Source: Streptomyces thermodiastaticus (GTDB lineage Bacteria > Actinomycetota > Actinomycetes > Streptomycetales > Streptomycetaceae). Taken from it: a stretch of 64,000 bases of DNA. This document shows, in pieces, positions 6,783-15,468 of this stretch. Under the pieces are notes generated by a model, which was given only the letters and a program-made list of their open reading frames with translations, was not told where the DNA came from and searched no databases. Made by a program: the position numbers and the translations under genes. The stretch's first letter is position 1, and each line of letters opens with the position of its first letter. The stretch is from positions 1-64,000 of the forward strand of contig NZ_BNBV01000005.1 in the NCBI RefSeq assembly GCF_014656135.1, in the 5' to 3' direction.

Positions 6783-8090
6783 CTACGACAGCTCCCCCCG
6801 CCCCTGCCGGGGCAGCCCCAGGGCCGCGGAGGCCACCGTGTCGCAGAACTCCCGCACCGCGCTGGCACGCGCCACCACGCGCCCTCGGTGCACCACCACC
6901 CGGCTGTAGCCGAGCGACAGCGCGCCCGCCAGCCGTTCGCCGCGCACCGCGAGCAGCTCCGCGGGGAAGCCCGCCTCCACCCGTACCTCGGGCAGGCCCA
7001 GCACCGCCCGGGCCGACGCGCTCACCGCGTCGTAGGCCTCCTCCGGGCCCAGGCCGTGCCGGGCGGCCAGCAGATAGGCGGCCTCCAGCGGGTCGCCGCG
7101 GCCCACCGGGTTCGCCACGTCCCGCAGGGCCCCGCTGCCCGCGGCCACCCGGACCCCGGCCGACCGCAGCAGCCGTACCGGGGCCGTGCCGAGGCCCTCG
7201 GCGCCCGCGCAGCCGCCCTGCGGCAGGCACACCACCATCACCCCGGCCGCGGCCAGCTGGTCCGCCGTGCGGGCCGCCACGTCGGCGGGCAGCCGTTCCA
7301 GGCCGCCGCACGGCCCCAGCGTCACCCCGGTCCGCAGGCCGCCCGCCATGGCCGCGATGCGGGCCAGCCGCGCCGGATCCGTGCCGTCGGTGTGCAGGTC
7401 GACCGCGCGGCCGTGCTCCGCGGCCAGGCCCAGCACGGCCTCCACGTGGCCCGTGGGGTCGGGGTCCACGTCCGGGCAGCCGCCGACCACCTCGGCGCCC
7501 AGCTCCACCGCGTCCCGCAGCACCGCCAGGCCCTCCGCGCCGGCGGCCCCGGTCAGCACCCGGGGCACCGCCACCGTCGTCAGCTCGGCCAGCCCGCGCA
7601 GCGCCCGCTGCGCCCGCAGGACCGCGCCCAGGGGGCCCAGCCCCCGGGCGTCGCCCACGCGCACATGGGCGCGCAGGGCGGTGGCGCCGTGGCTCAGGTG
7701 CAGCAGCGCGGCCTCCACGGCCCGGCGCTGGACGTCCTCGGGCGCGTACGACACCGGTCCGCCGGCGTCGCCGGTCAGGGCCGTGTCGGCGTGGGTGTGC
7801 GGCTCGGCCGGGGCCGGCAGGAGCAGATAGCCGCTCAGGTCGACGCGGGAGCCGTCGCCTGTGTCGCGTCCCCCGCCCAGCAGGCCCGCGCCCCGCCGGC
7901 CGGCACGCCGGGCCGGGGCCAGGCTGCCCGCCGTGCCGACCGCCTCGATGCGCCCGTCGGCCAGGCGTACGTCCACCGTGCGGCCGTCGGTCAGACGGGC
8001 GCCGGTCAGCAGCAGCACGCCCGGCTCCGGCGGGCCCGGCGCACCCGGTGAGGAGGACGACGGGGGCGGCTGCTGCTGACCGGGAGGCAT
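6783..8090 (-). CDS. Amidohydrolase family protein (cytosine-deaminase-like)
   Basis: 435 residues from an ATG preceded by a Pro/Ser-rich lead. A small N-terminal beta domain (LLLTGARLTDGRTVDVRLADGRI) leads into GYLLLPAPAEPHTHADTAL, whose HxH is the first metal-ligand pair of the amidohydrolase barrel. VDLHTDG gives a later His, and VGRGDPLEAAYLL matches the end of cytosine/isoguanine-deaminase-like enzymes. The Asp that usually follows the last strand (GSDN or GHDD in relatives) reads GSGA here, so the catalytic Asp appears to be missing. Hydrolytic activity on a cyclic amine or amide is therefore uncertain. Transcribed toward the SDR-like gene, possibly with it. Confidence 0.75.
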   Translation of the reverse strand: MPPGQQQPPPSSSSPGAPGPPEPGVLLLTGARLTDGRTVDVRLADGRIEAVGTAGSLAPARRAGRRGAGLLGGGRDTGDGSRVDLSGYLLLPAPAEPHTHADTALTGDAGGPVSYAPEDVQRRAVEAALLHLSHGATALRAHVRVGDARGLGPLGAVLRAQRALRGLAELTTVAVPRVLTGAAGAEGLAVLRDAVELGAEVVGGCPDVDPDPTGHVEAVLGLAAEHGRAVDLHTDGTDPARLARIAAMAGGLRTGVTLGPCGGLERLPADVAARTADQLAAAGVMVVCLPQGGCAGAEGLGTAPVRLLRSAGVRVAAGSGALRDVANPVGRGDPLEAAYLLAARHGLGPEEAYDAVSASARAVLGLPEVRVEAGFPAELLAVRGERLAGALSLGYSRVVVHRGRVVARASAVREFCDTVASAALGLPRQGRGELS

Positions 8091-8211
8091 CGCACTCCAG
8101 CTGTGACGCACGACAGGGACGGCGGGACTGCGGGGGACGCGGACACAAGATCGCGCGGGTGCGGACGAGCCTAGGGTCGGCGCCGCGCGGGACCGCGGAG
8201 GAGCGCAATAG

Positions 8212-8280
8212 TCGTACCGGTGTGGCCGGGCGCGTCGTGCCGGTGTGGCCGGGCACGTCGTACCGGTGTGGCCGGGGCGC
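8212..8280. repeat. Three 23-bp imperfect tandem repeats
   Basis: Units at 8212-8234, 8235-8257 and 8258-8280 share the core CCGGTGTGGCCGGG. Degenerate GTGGCCGGGGCGC copies continue to about 8320, followed by two copies of CACCGGTACCGCCGAGA near 8335-8376. The 430-nt gap between the amidohydrolase start and tRNA-Thr holds nothing else I can name. Confidence 0.7.
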
Positions 8281-8520
8281 GGAGCTGTGGCCGGGGCGCT
8301 GAGGCGTGGCCGGGGCGCTCGGCCGGCCGGCGGGTCACCGGTACCGCCGAGAGCGGGCCACCGGTACCGCCGAGAAGCCTGGACGCGACGAGGGGGGGTC
8401 GAGCCGTGCCCGGACCGGGGTGCCACAGCCCCGCGCGGCGGCCGGAGGGCGGCACGCGGGCGGAATGCCGGAAACGGATTTGGGCGAACGGCGGCGGACC
8501 GTGTAATGTCTTCATCGCTC

Positions 8521-8593
8521 GCCCCAATAGCTCAGTCGGCAGAGCGTCTCCATGGTAAGGAGAAGGTCAACGGTTCGATTCCGTTTTGGGGCT
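8521..8593 (+). tRNA. tRNA-Thr (anticodon GGT)
   Basis: The cloverleaf folds completely: acceptor GCCCCAA/TTGGGGC, D arm GCTC/GAGC, anticodon stem TCTCC/GGAGA with loop ATGGTAA (anticodon GGT), and T arm AACGG-TTCGATT-CCGTT. The discriminator is T. 73 nt, with no encoded CCA. It is followed 43 nt later by tRNA-Met and then rpmG. Confidence 0.96.
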
Positions 8594-8636
8594 CTGATGC
8601 GAGAGGTGTCCGCCTCCGGCGTTCCGATCGCATCGC

Positions 8637-8709
8637 AGCGGTGTAGCTCAGTCGGTAGAGCAAGCGGCTCATAATCGCTGTGTCACCGGTTCAAGTCCGG
8701 TCACCGCTA
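8637..8709 (+). tRNA. tRNA-Met, elongator (anticodon CAT)
   Basis: Acceptor AGCGGTG/CACCGCT, D arm GCTC/GAGC, anticodon stem AGCGG/TCGCT with loop CTCATAA (CAT), and T arm ACCGG-TTCAAGT-CCGGT. The discriminator is A. It has a normal first acceptor pair (A-T), unlike the mismatched 1-72 pair of initiator tRNA, so I call it elongator Met. 73 nt, no encoded CCA. Confidence 0.95.
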
Positions 8710-8799
8710 CTCTCAGTAGCCGATTGCCGGGTCGGTCCGTCGATCGGCTACTCTTCATGTGCGTTATTTCTAGTCCACCGTTCGTCAAGGAGCACTCAC

Positions 8800-8964
8800 G
8801 TGGCTGCCACCGACGTCCGCCCGAAGATCACGCTGGCCTGCGTGGAGTGCAAGGAGCGGAACTACATCACCAAGAAGAACCGGCGTAACAACCCGGACCG
8901 TCTGGAGATGAAGAAGCACTGCCCGCGTTGCAACGCGCACACCACGCACCGCGAGACGCGATAA
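8800..8964 (+). CDS. rpmG: 50S ribosomal protein L33
   Basis: 54 residues from GTG 8800 with AAGGAG nine bases upstream. It has the zinc-ribbon pattern CVEC...CPRC typical of the Cys-containing (C+) L33 form, and the family core [19 protein letters not shown]. The C+ form binds zinc. Many Streptomyces also carry a Cys-free paralogue in a zinc-regulated cluster, which is not in this window. It sits just after the Thr/Met tRNA genes and before the MaoC-type dehydratase pair. Confidence 0.96.
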   Translation: MAATDVRPKITLACVECKERNYITKKNRRNNPDRLEMKKHCPRCNAHTTHRETR

Positions 8965-9057
8965 ATCAGACGCAGCCATGAGGCCGTCCCCGCAGCAGGG
9001 GGCGGCCTCATGCTGTTTGCACTCGACCGACGCAAGACACCAGGAGGTGCCGCGCCC

Positions 9058-9510
9058 ATGGCGCTCGACCAGTCCTTCGTGGGGCGGTCCTACCCGCCCA
9101 CCGCCCCTTACGAAGTGGGCCGGGAGAAGATCCGGGAGTTCGCCGAGGCGGTGGGCGACACCAACCCCGCCTACGCGGACCCCGAGGCGGCCAAGGCGCT
9201 CGGCCACCCGGACGTGATCGCCCCGCCGACCTTTGTGTTCGTGATCACATACAAGGCCGCCGCGCAGGTCGTGCAGGACCCGCAGCTGGGCCTGGACTAC
9301 AGCAGGGTGGTGCACGGCGACCAGAAGTTCGCCTACACCCGTCCGGTGCGCGCCGGTGACCGGCTGACCGTCACCTCCACCATCGACGCGATCAAGTCGC
9401 TGGCCGGCAACGACATCCTGGACGTCCGCGGCGAGGTGCACGACGAGGCGGGCGAGCACGTGGCGACCACCTGGATGAAGCTCGTGGCCCGCGCGGCCGA
9501 GGAGGCGTGA
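9058..9510 (+). CDS. MaoC/FAS1-like dehydratase, HadA-type subunit
   Basis: 150 residues from ATG 9058, with CAGGAGGTG ten bases upstream. Motifs GDTNPAYADPEAAKALGHPDVIAPPTF and VVHGDQKFAYTRPVRAGD belong to the N-terminal MaoC-like hot-dog dehydratases (UPF0336, HadA/HadC type). It lies 7 nt before the second hot-dog gene. By analogy with mycobacterial HadAB, the two form a heterodimer that dehydrates 3-hydroxyacyl-ACP. In Streptomyces the pair is conserved beside murB, but its exact pathway is not settled. The hydratase Asp/His motif is better kept in the partner. Confidence 0.85.
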   Translation: MALDQSFVGRSYPPTAPYEVGREKIREFAEAVGDTNPAYADPEAAKALGHPDVIAPPTFVFVITYKAAAQVVQDPQLGLDYSRVVHGDQKFAYTRPVRAGDRLTVTSTIDAIKSLAGNDILDVRGEVHDEAGEHVATTWMKLVARAAEEA

Positions 9511-9517
9511 GGAACGA

Positions 9518-9946
9518 ATGACGGCGAAGATCGCCTACGACGACGTCGAGGTCGGCACCGAGCTGCCGGCCCGGACCTTCCCCGTGACCCGGGCCACGCT
9601 CGTCCAGTACGCGGGCGCCTCCGGGGACTTCAACCCCATCCACTGGAACGAGCGGTTCGCCAAGGAGGTCGGGCTGCCGGACGTGATCGCGCACGGCATG
9701 TTCACCATGGCCGAGGCGATCCGGGTGGTCACCGACTGGGCGGGCGACCCGGGCGCGGTCGTCGAGTACGGCGTCCGCTTCACCAAGCCCGTCGTGGTCC
9801 CCGACGACGACAAGGGGGCCACCATCGAGGTCTCCGGCAAGGTCGCGGCCAAGCTGGACGACCGCACCGTCCGCGTGGACCTCACCGCCGTCAGCGCGGG
9901 GCAGAAGGTCCTCGGCATGGCCCGCGCCCTCGTGCGCCTGGCCTGA
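9518..9946 (+). CDS. MaoC-like dehydratase, HadB-type catalytic subunit
   Basis: 142 residues. The R-hydratase motif is clear: YAGASGDFNPIHWNERFAKEVGLPDVIAHGMFTMA, with the catalytic Asp and His in GDFNPIH. A second conserved stretch, YGVRFTKPVVVPDD, closes the hot-dog fold. It follows the HadA-type gene by 7 nt, so the two are co-transcribed and probably form one enzyme acting on 3-hydroxyacyl thioesters. A strong palindromic terminator lies 58 nt after its stop. Confidence 0.88.
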   Translation: MTAKIAYDDVEVGTELPARTFPVTRATLVQYAGASGDFNPIHWNERFAKEVGLPDVIAHGMFTMAEAIRVVTDWAGDPGAVVEYGVRFTKPVVVPDDDKGATIEVSGKVAAKLDDRTVRVDLTAVSAGQKVLGMARALVRLA

Positions 9947-10003
9947 CGGCCGCCCGGTCCGGCCGCCCGGACCGAGGACCGTTGGCCGAGGACCGTTGGC
10001 CGA

Positions 10004-10042
10004 GTGCCGGGCCGTCGGACCGTTGGCCCGACGGCCCGGCAC
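10004..10042 (+). terminator. 15-bp perfect stem-loop after the dehydratase pair
   Basis: GTGCCGGGCCGTCGG (10004-10018) pairs perfectly with its complement at 10028-10042 across a 9-nt loop. It is preceded by a direct tandem duplication of GAGGACCGTTGGCC (9974-10002). The hairpin lies 45 nt before the murB start, so it separates the two units or acts in the murB leader. Confidence 0.75.
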
Positions 10043-10086
10043 GGTCCTCGGCGGCCCGGTCGGCGGGGTCTCGTAGTCTTGGGCGC

Positions 10087-11142
10087 GTGCAGGAACTCCA
10101 CGACGCGCCCCTGGCCCCGCTGACCACCTTCCGGCTGGGCGGCCCCGCCGACCGGCTGATCACCGCGGAGACCGACGCCGAGGTGATCGACGCCGTCCGC
10201 GAGGCCGACGCCGCGGGCACCCCGCTGCTGGTCATCGGAGGCGGCTCGAATCTGGTCATCGGCGACAAGGGCTTCGACGGCACGGCCCTGCGCATCGCCA
10301 CCCGCGGCGTCGAGCTGCGCGGGACGACGCTGGAGCTGGCCGCCGGCGAGGTGTGGACGGACGCCGTCGCCCGCACCGTGGAGGCCGGGCTCGCCGGCAT
10401 CGAATGCCTCGCCGGGATCCCCGGCTGTGCCGGCGCCACCCCCATCCAGAACGTCGGGGCGTACGGTCAGGAGGTCTCCAGCACCATCACCGAGGTCGTC
10501 GCCTACGACCGCAGGGCCGGCGAGACGGTCACCCTCACCAACGAGGAGTGCGCCTTCTCCTACCGGCACAGCCGCTTCAAGGCCGACCCCGGCCGGTACG
10601 TCGTGCTCCGGGTCCGGTTCCGGCTGGAGGACGCCGGCGGCCTGTCCGGACCGATCAAGTACGCGGAGACGGCCCGCGCCCTCGGTGTCGCACCCGGCGA
10701 GCGCGTCCCCCTCGCCGCCGCCCGGGACACCGTGCTGAAGCTGCGCGCCGGCAAGGGCATGGTGCTCGACCCCGACGACCACGACACCTGGTCCGCCGGG
10801 TCGTTCTTCACCAACCCGATCCTCACCGACGCCGACTTCGCCGCCTTCCGCGACCGCGTGCACCAGCGGCTCGGCGCGGACACCGAACCGCCCGCGTACC
10901 CGGCGGGGGCGGGACGGACCAAGACCTCCGCGGCCTGGCTGATCGAGAAGGCGGGCTTCCCCAAGGGCTACGGCACCGGCCCGGCCCGGATCTCCACCAA
11001 GCACACCCTCGCCCTGACCAACCGCGGCGGCGCCACCACCGAGGACCTGCTGGCGCTGGCCCGCGAGGTGGTGGCCGGGGTCCGCGAGGCGTTCGGCATC
11101 ACCCTGGTCAACGAGCCGGTCACGGTCGGCGTCGGCCTGTAG
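10087..11142 (+). CDS. murB: UDP-N-acetylenolpyruvoylglucosamine reductase
   Basis: 351 residues from GTG 10087. MurB uses FAD and NADPH to reduce UDP-GlcNAc-enolpyruvate to UDP-MurNAc in the cytoplasm, the second committed step of peptidoglycan synthesis. Visible: N-terminal LTTFRLGGPAD, the FAD-binding loop VIGGGSNLVIGDKGFDG, IPGCAGATPIQNVGAYGQE, YRHSRFK with the substrate Arg, SAGSFFTNPI with the catalytic Ser, and C-terminal TSAAWLIEKAGFPKG, the type I MurB tail. It is monocistronic, bounded by the hairpin upstream and a divergent-style gap before the lipoprotein gene. Confidence 0.95.
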   Translation: MQELHDAPLAPLTTFRLGGPADRLITAETDAEVIDAVREADAAGTPLLVIGGGSNLVIGDKGFDGTALRIATRGVELRGTTLELAAGEVWTDAVARTVEAGLAGIECLAGIPGCAGATPIQNVGAYGQEVSSTITEVVAYDRRAGETVTLTNEECAFSYRHSRFKADPGRYVVLRVRFRLEDAGGLSGPIKYAETARALGVAPGERVPLAAARDTVLKLRAGKGMVLDPDDHDTWSAGSFFTNPILTDADFAAFRDRVHQRLGADTEPPAYPAGAGRTKTSAAWLIEKAGFPKGYGTGPARISTKHTLALTNRGGATTEDLLALAREVVAGVREAFGITLVNEPVTVGVGL

Positions 11143-11260
11143 GCCGGCAGCCCGCCCGGCTTTCCTGCGCCGCCTCGCCCCGCCCCTGCACCGGACGGCG
11201 GGCGAAGACACCGGCCAAGATCGCGTAGGGTCGGTGCCCGTCCGACAGGGAGGGGAGACC

Positions 11261-11986
11261 ATGCGAGGTGGACGAGCCGGCCGCGCAGCCGCGATCGCGG
11301 TGGCGAGCGTGCTGCTGGGCGCACTGGCCACGGGCTGCGGCTCGGCGGCCCACGACGGCGGCGGGGGCGGCGCCGACGGGAAACCGGCCGCCCGCGCGTC
11401 GGCGGCGGACGTCACCGAGTCGCTCGCGTCCGACGGCACCACCGTCCGCGTCGGCTCGCCCGACGCCAGGACCGTCGTCCACGTCTACGAGGACGCCCGC
11501 TGCCCGGTCTGCCGGCGGTTCGAGACCAAGGGCGGCGGCGAGGCCCTGCGCGACCTGGTCCGCTCGGGACAGGTCCGGGCCGAGTACACCCTGGCCTCCT
11601 TCCTGGACGACCGGCTCGGCGGCCACGGCTCCCAGAAGGCCGCCAACGCGCTCAGGGCCGCCCTGGACGCGGGCAAGTTCGCCGAGTACCACGACGTGCT
11701 CTACGCCCACCAGCCCGAGGAGAGCGTCGACGGATTCACCGACGCCTTCCTGCTGGACATGGCCTCCCGGGTCAAGGGCCTGCGCAGCAAGGAGTTCGAC
11801 GCGGCGGTGAAGGACATGAAGTACCGCTCCTTCGTGACCGCCTCCGAGCAGGCCTTCGAGCGGTCCGGAGCGACCGGCACGCCCGCCCTGAAGGTCGACG
11901 GCACCCTCGTCGACGGGGCGAGGTACGACCAGATCTTCGACAAGAGCACGCTGCCGCTGGTGATCGGCGCCCTGGCCCGCGACTGA
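11261..11986 (+). CDS. DsbA/thioredoxin-fold lipoprotein
   Basis: 241 residues from ATG 11261 with GGAGGGGAGA just upstream. A lipoprotein signal peptide ends in LATGC with the lipidated Cys at residue 26. After a Gly-rich linker comes a thioredoxin-like domain with CPVC at 81-84 and the cis-Pro segment GTPALKVDG near the end. The layout matches actinobacterial DsbA-family membrane-anchored thiol oxidoreductases acting outside the membrane. Substrates are unknown. It converges with the adenosine deaminase gene, whose stop lies 8 nt away. Confidence 0.85.
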   Translation: MRGGRAGRAAAIAVASVLLGALATGCGSAAHDGGGGGADGKPAARASAADVTESLASDGTTVRVGSPDARTVVHVYEDARCPVCRRFETKGGGEALRDLVRSGQVRAEYTLASFLDDRLGGHGSQKAANALRAALDAGKFAEYHDVLYAHQPEESVDGFTDAFLLDMASRVKGLRSKEFDAAVKDMKYRSFVTASEQAFERSGATGTPALKVDGTLVDGARYDQIFDKSTLPLVIGALARD

Positions 11987-11993
11987 GGCCGCC

Positions 11994-13025
11994 TCAGCCC
12001 GCCAGCCAGTCGTCCACCCCGGCCAGCAGCTTGTCCCGGACGTCCTCCGGGGCGGCCGAGGCACGGATGGACTGGCGGGCCAGCTCGGCCAGCTCGGCGT
12101 CCGTGAAGCCGTGATGCCGGCGGGCGATCTCGTACTGGGCGGCCAGCCGCGAGCCGAACAGCAAGGGGTCGTCGGCGCCCAGCGCCATCGGGACCCCCGC
12201 CTCGTGCAAGGTGCGCAGCGGGACGTCCTCCGGCTTGTCGTACACGCCCAGGGCCACATTGGACGCCGGGCACACCTCGCAGGTCACGCCCTGCTCGGCC
12301 AGGCGCCGCAGCAGGGCGGGGTCCTCCGCCGCCCGCACGCCGTGGCCCACGCGGTGGGCGTGCAGGTCGTCCAGGCAGTCGCGGACCGAGGCCGGGCCGG
12401 TCAGCTCACCGCCGTGCGGGGCCGCGAACAGGCCGCCGGCCCGGGCGATGGCGAACGCCCGGTCGAAGTCCCGCGCCATGCCCCGCCGCTCGTCGTTGGA
12501 CAGCCCGAAGCCGACCACGCCCCTCTCCCGGTAGCGCACCGCGAGACGGGCCAGCGTACGGGCGTCCAGAGGGTGCTTCATGCGGTTGGCGGCGACCAGG
12601 ACCCGCATGCCCAGCCCGGTGTCCCGCGACGCCGTCTCCACGGCGTCCAGGATGATCTCCAGGGCCGGGATGAGGCCGCCCAGCCGGGGCGCGTACGAGG
12701 TCGGGTCGACCTGGATCTCCAGCCACCCCGAGCCGTCCCTCAGGTCCTCCTCGGCCGCCTCCCGCACCAGACGCTGGATGTCCTCCGGCGCCCGCAGGCA
12801 GGACCGCGCCGCGTCGTACAGCCGCTGGAAGCGGAACCAGCCCCGCTCGTCGGTGGCCCGCAGCTTCGGCGGCTCCCCGCTGACCAGGGCGTCCGTCAGG
12901 GCCTCCGGCAGGCGCACGCCGTACTTGTCGGCCAGTTCCAGCAGGGTGCCGGGCCGCATCGACCCGGTGAAGTGCAGGTGCAGATGGGCCTTCGGCAGCT
13001 CGGAGAGATCGCGTACGTGCTCCAT
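11994..13025 (-). CDS. add: Adenosine deaminase family protein
   Basis: 343 residues starting MEHVRDLSELPKAHLHLHFTGSM. HLHLH carries the first zinc ligands, and GGELTGP, HRVGHG, CPASNVALGV and the late LGADDPLLFGS carry the substrate and remaining metal residues of the adenosine/adenine deaminase barrel. The product is expected to hydrolyse adenosine to inosine and ammonia in purine salvage. Motif detail cannot fully exclude an adenine or 6-aminodeoxyfutalosine deaminase role. An ATG 18 nt upstream is possible but less well placed. Confidence 0.85.
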   Translation of the reverse strand: MEHVRDLSELPKAHLHLHFTGSMRPGTLLELADKYGVRLPEALTDALVSGEPPKLRATDERGWFRFQRLYDAARSCLRAPEDIQRLVREAAEEDLRDGSGWLEIQVDPTSYAPRLGGLIPALEIILDAVETASRDTGLGMRVLVAANRMKHPLDARTLARLAVRYRERGVVGFGLSNDERRGMARDFDRAFAIARAGGLFAAPHGGELTGPASVRDCLDDLHAHRVGHGVRAAEDPALLRRLAEQGVTCEVCPASNVALGVYDKPEDVPLRTLHEAGVPMALGADDPLLFGSRLAAQYEIARRHHGFTDAELAELARQSIRASAAPEDVRDKLLAGVDDWLAG

Positions 13026-13100
13026 CCGAGGATCCTGCCGCACGCCCCCCGCTCCCCGGTAGCCGTTTCCCCGTACGGGGTCTTGCCCGTACGAACGAAC

Positions 13101-13132
13101 GGTGGCACCCGGGGCCGTGCCCAGGTGCCACC
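13101..13132 (-). terminator. Hairpin after the aminotransferase gene
   Basis: GGTGGCACC (13101-13109) pairs with GGTGCCACC (13124-13132) around a 14-nt G/C-rich loop, 20 nt beyond the aminotransferase stop. It lies upstream of the adenosine deaminase start, so it separates the two minus-strand genes. Confidence 0.65.
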
Positions 13133-13151
13133 CGAGGGGGAGCGGGACGGG

Positions 13152-14378
13152 TCAGTCCCTGGCCTCCGCCAGCAGCTTCTGCATCCGGCTCACGCCCTCC
13201 ACCAGGTCCTCGTCGCCGAGGGCGTAGGACAGCCGCAGGTAGCCCGGCGTGCCGAACGCCTCGCCCGGGACGACCGCGACCTCGGCCTCCTCCAGGATGA
13301 GCGCGGCCAGCTCGACCGTGTTCTGCGGGCGCTTGCCGCGGATCTCCTTGCCGATGAGCGCCTTCACCGACGGGTACGCGTAGAACGCGCCCTGGGGCTC
13401 CGGGCAGACCACGCCGTCGATCTCGTTGAGCATCCGCACGATGGTCCTGCGGCGGCGGTCGAAGGCCTCGCGCATCTTGGCCACGGCCTCCAGGTCACCG
13501 GAGACGGCGGCCAGGGCGGCCGCCTGGGACACGTTGGAGACGTTGGAGGTGGCGTGCGACTGCAGGTTGGTCGCGGCCTTCACCACGTCCTTCGGGCCGA
13601 TGACCCAGCCCACGCGCCAGCCGGTCATGGCGTAGGTCTTGGCCACGCCGTTGACGACGATGCACTTGTCGCGCAGCTCGGGCAGCAGCGCCGGCAGCGA
13701 CACCGAGACGGCGTCGCCGTACACCAGGTGCTCGTAGATCTCGTCGGTGAGCACCCACAGGCCGTGCTCCAGCGCCCAGCGGCCGATCGCCTCGGTCTCG
13801 GCCTCGGAGTACACCGCGCCGGTCGGGTTGGAGGGGGAGACGAACAGGACGACCTTGGTCTTCTCCGTGCGGGCCGCCTCCAGCTGCTCCACCGTCACCC
13901 GGTAGCCGGTGCTCTCGTCCGCGACGACCTCCACCGGGACACCGCCGGCCAGGCGGATCGACTCCGGGTACGTCGTCCAGTACGGCGCCGGCACGATGAC
14001 CTCGTCGCCCGGGTCCAGGATCGCGGCGAAGGCCTCGTAGATGGCCTGCTTGCCGCCGTTGGTGACCAGGATCTGGGAGACGTCCGGCTCCCAGCCGGAG
14101 TCGCGCAGCGTCTTGGCGGCGATCGCGGCCTTCAGCTCGGGCAGGCCGCCGGCCGGGGTGTAACGGTGGTACTTGGGGTTCTTGCAGGCCTCGACCGCGG
14201 CTTCGACGATGTAGTCCGGGGTCGGGAAGTCGGGCTCACCGGCGCCGAAGCCGATCACCGGACGCCCGGCGGCCTTCAGAGCCTTGGCCTTTGCGTCCAC
14301 GGCGAGGGTGGCGGACTCGGAGATCGCCCCGATCCGGGCGGAGACCCGGCGCTCGGTGGGAGGGGTTGCAGCGCTCAT
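13152..14378 (-). CDS. Pyridoxal-phosphate aspartate aminotransferase (class I)
   Basis: 408 residues. The PLP fold landmarks are in order: [35 protein letters not shown] (181-187), [11 protein letters not shown], and the Schiff-base Lys247 in [16 protein letters not shown], with a late SYALGDEDL. This is the short 'AspC/AatA' subgroup Igamma found beside the secE-nusG region in Streptomyces. It interconverts aspartate/2-oxoglutarate and oxaloacetate/glutamate; a wider specificity including aromatic or prephenate substrates is possible. It is divergent from tRNA-Trp/secE. Confidence 0.92.
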   Translation of the reverse strand: MSAATPPTERRVSARIGAISESATLAVDAKAKALKAAGRPVIGFGAGEPDFPTPDYIVEAAVEACKNPKYHRYTPAGGLPELKAAIAAKTLRDSGWEPDVSQILVTNGGKQAIYEAFAAILDPGDEVIVPAPYWTTYPESIRLAGGVPVEVVADESTGYRVTVEQLEAARTEKTKVVLFVSPSNPTGAVYSEAETEAIGRWALEHGLWVLTDEIYEHLVYGDAVSVSLPALLPELRDKCIVVNGVAKTYAMTGWRVGWVIGPKDVVKAATNLQSHATSNVSNVSQAAALAAVSGDLEAVAKMREAFDRRRRTIVRMLNEIDGVVCPEPQGAFYAYPSVKALIGKEIRGKRPQNTVELAALILEEAEVAVVPGEAFGTPGYLRLSYALGDEDLVEGVSRMQKLLAEARD

Positions 14379-14917
14379 GCCGCCATCGTTCCAGACAGCC
14401 GGTCACCGGGACACACGGGTTTCACGAAGCGGGCGGAAGCGGTTCACGCCGCGAACACGCGTGCGATCCCGTGCGGTGCCGGCCTCGCACCTCCGTGTGC
14501 GGTCCCGGGCCCTGCCGGCCGTTCACCTCTGTGTGCGGGCCCAGGCGCGCCGGCCTTCACCGCTGCCCGCGGTCGTGCGCCGCGCCGGCAGCTCACCGCC
14601 CGGCCGCCCGGGCTTCGCCGGCCGCGCCGCCGCCGTGCGGCACCGGGGCCCGCCGGGGTCGTCCCGCCCACCGCGCACCGTCCCTGCCGCAGCGCGCCCG
14701 GCGGCCGTGGGCGCCCCGCCCTCCGGGCCGCTCCCCGTCCGCTCCCGGCCCCTTCACCCGTGGGCTTTCGGACACCTCGGGGAAACCGAAGTGCGCTTCC
14801 CGTTCGACGCCCGGCCGCAGAGCACGTACACTCTCACCTCGTTGGCCTTCAGCAGCCGCGCCGGACATCGGTGCACGCCGGGCATCTGGCCGGATGCGGT
14901 ACGTTGGGGGAACACAA
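14379..14917. other. Gene-free gap of about 540 nt before tRNA-Trp
   Basis: No supported gene. The left part must hold the aminotransferase promoter. It contains near-repeats of GTGTGCGG (around 14500 and 14534) and a G/C-only stretch. TTCGAC (14802-14807) and TACACT (14826-14831) are spaced by 18 nt and could be a promoter for tRNA-Trp/secE; TACGTT at 14900-14905 is another candidate -10. Confidence 0.4.
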
Positions 14918-14990
14918 AGGGTCGTAGCTCAATTGGTAGAGCACTGGTCTCCAAAACCAGCGGTTGGGGGTTCAAGTCCCTCCGGCCCTG
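14918..14990 (+). tRNA. tRNA-Trp (anticodon CCA)
   Basis: Acceptor AGGGTCG/CGGCCCT, D arm GCTC/GAGC, anticodon stem CTGGT/ACCAG with loop CTCCAAA (CCA), and T arm GGGGG-TTCAAGT-CCCTC (one G-T pair). The discriminator is G. 73 nt, no encoded CCA. The tRNA-Trp/secE/nusG order is standard in actinomycetes. Confidence 0.96.
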
Positions 14991-15099
14991 CTACACACAC
15001 CTTCGCCAGGATGTGTGCGCATGTACGTACTGCAATTGCACCGCCGTGCGGCTCGACCGGGCGCGGCACGGCCACGACCCGGGAATCAGGTGAGGATGC

Positions 15100-15387
15100 A
15101 TGACGGACGCCGTGGGCTCCCTCGACACGCCTGACGCCCGGGACGAGGTGTCGGAGTCCAAGAAGAAGCCGCGCAAGGGCGGCAAGCGGGCCAAGAAGGG
15201 TCCGCTGAAGCGCCTTGCGCTCTTCTACCGGCAGATCATCGCCGAACTCCGCAAAGTCGTCTGGCCCACGCGCAACCAGCTGACGTCGTACACCACTGTG
15301 GTGATCTTCTTCGTTGCCGTCATGATCGCCCTGGTGACCGTGATTGACTATGGGCTCAACCACGCGGCCAAGTACGTCTTCGGCTGA
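15100..15387 (+). CDS. secE: Preprotein translocase subunit SecE
   Basis: 95 residues with one transmembrane helix. A charged Lys-rich N-terminus (KKPRKGGKRAKKG) precedes the amphipathic FYRQIIAELRKVVWPTRNQL, the conserved SecE motif, and a hydrophobic TTVVIFFVAVMIALVTVIDY. SecE clamps SecY in the membrane channel. It lies downstream of tRNA-Trp and 81 nt before nusG, the canonical secE-nusG arrangement. Confidence 0.96.
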   Translation: MTDAVGSLDTPDARDEVSESKKKPRKGGKRAKKGPLKRLALFYRQIIAELRKVVWPTRNQLTSYTTVVIFFVAVMIALVTVIDYGLNHAAKYVFG

Positions 15388-15468
15388 GTCACGAGCGAAG
15401 GGCGCCGTGGTGACCGGCGCCCGTTTTCGCATGTTCCACCCCTATGTAACCAGGAAGAAGCAGCCACC

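Noticed and set aside
6695-8376. CRISPR array from the short repeats at 6.7 and 8.2 kb
   Set aside because: Units are directly adjacent without unique spacers, only three copies each, and there are no cas genes in the window.
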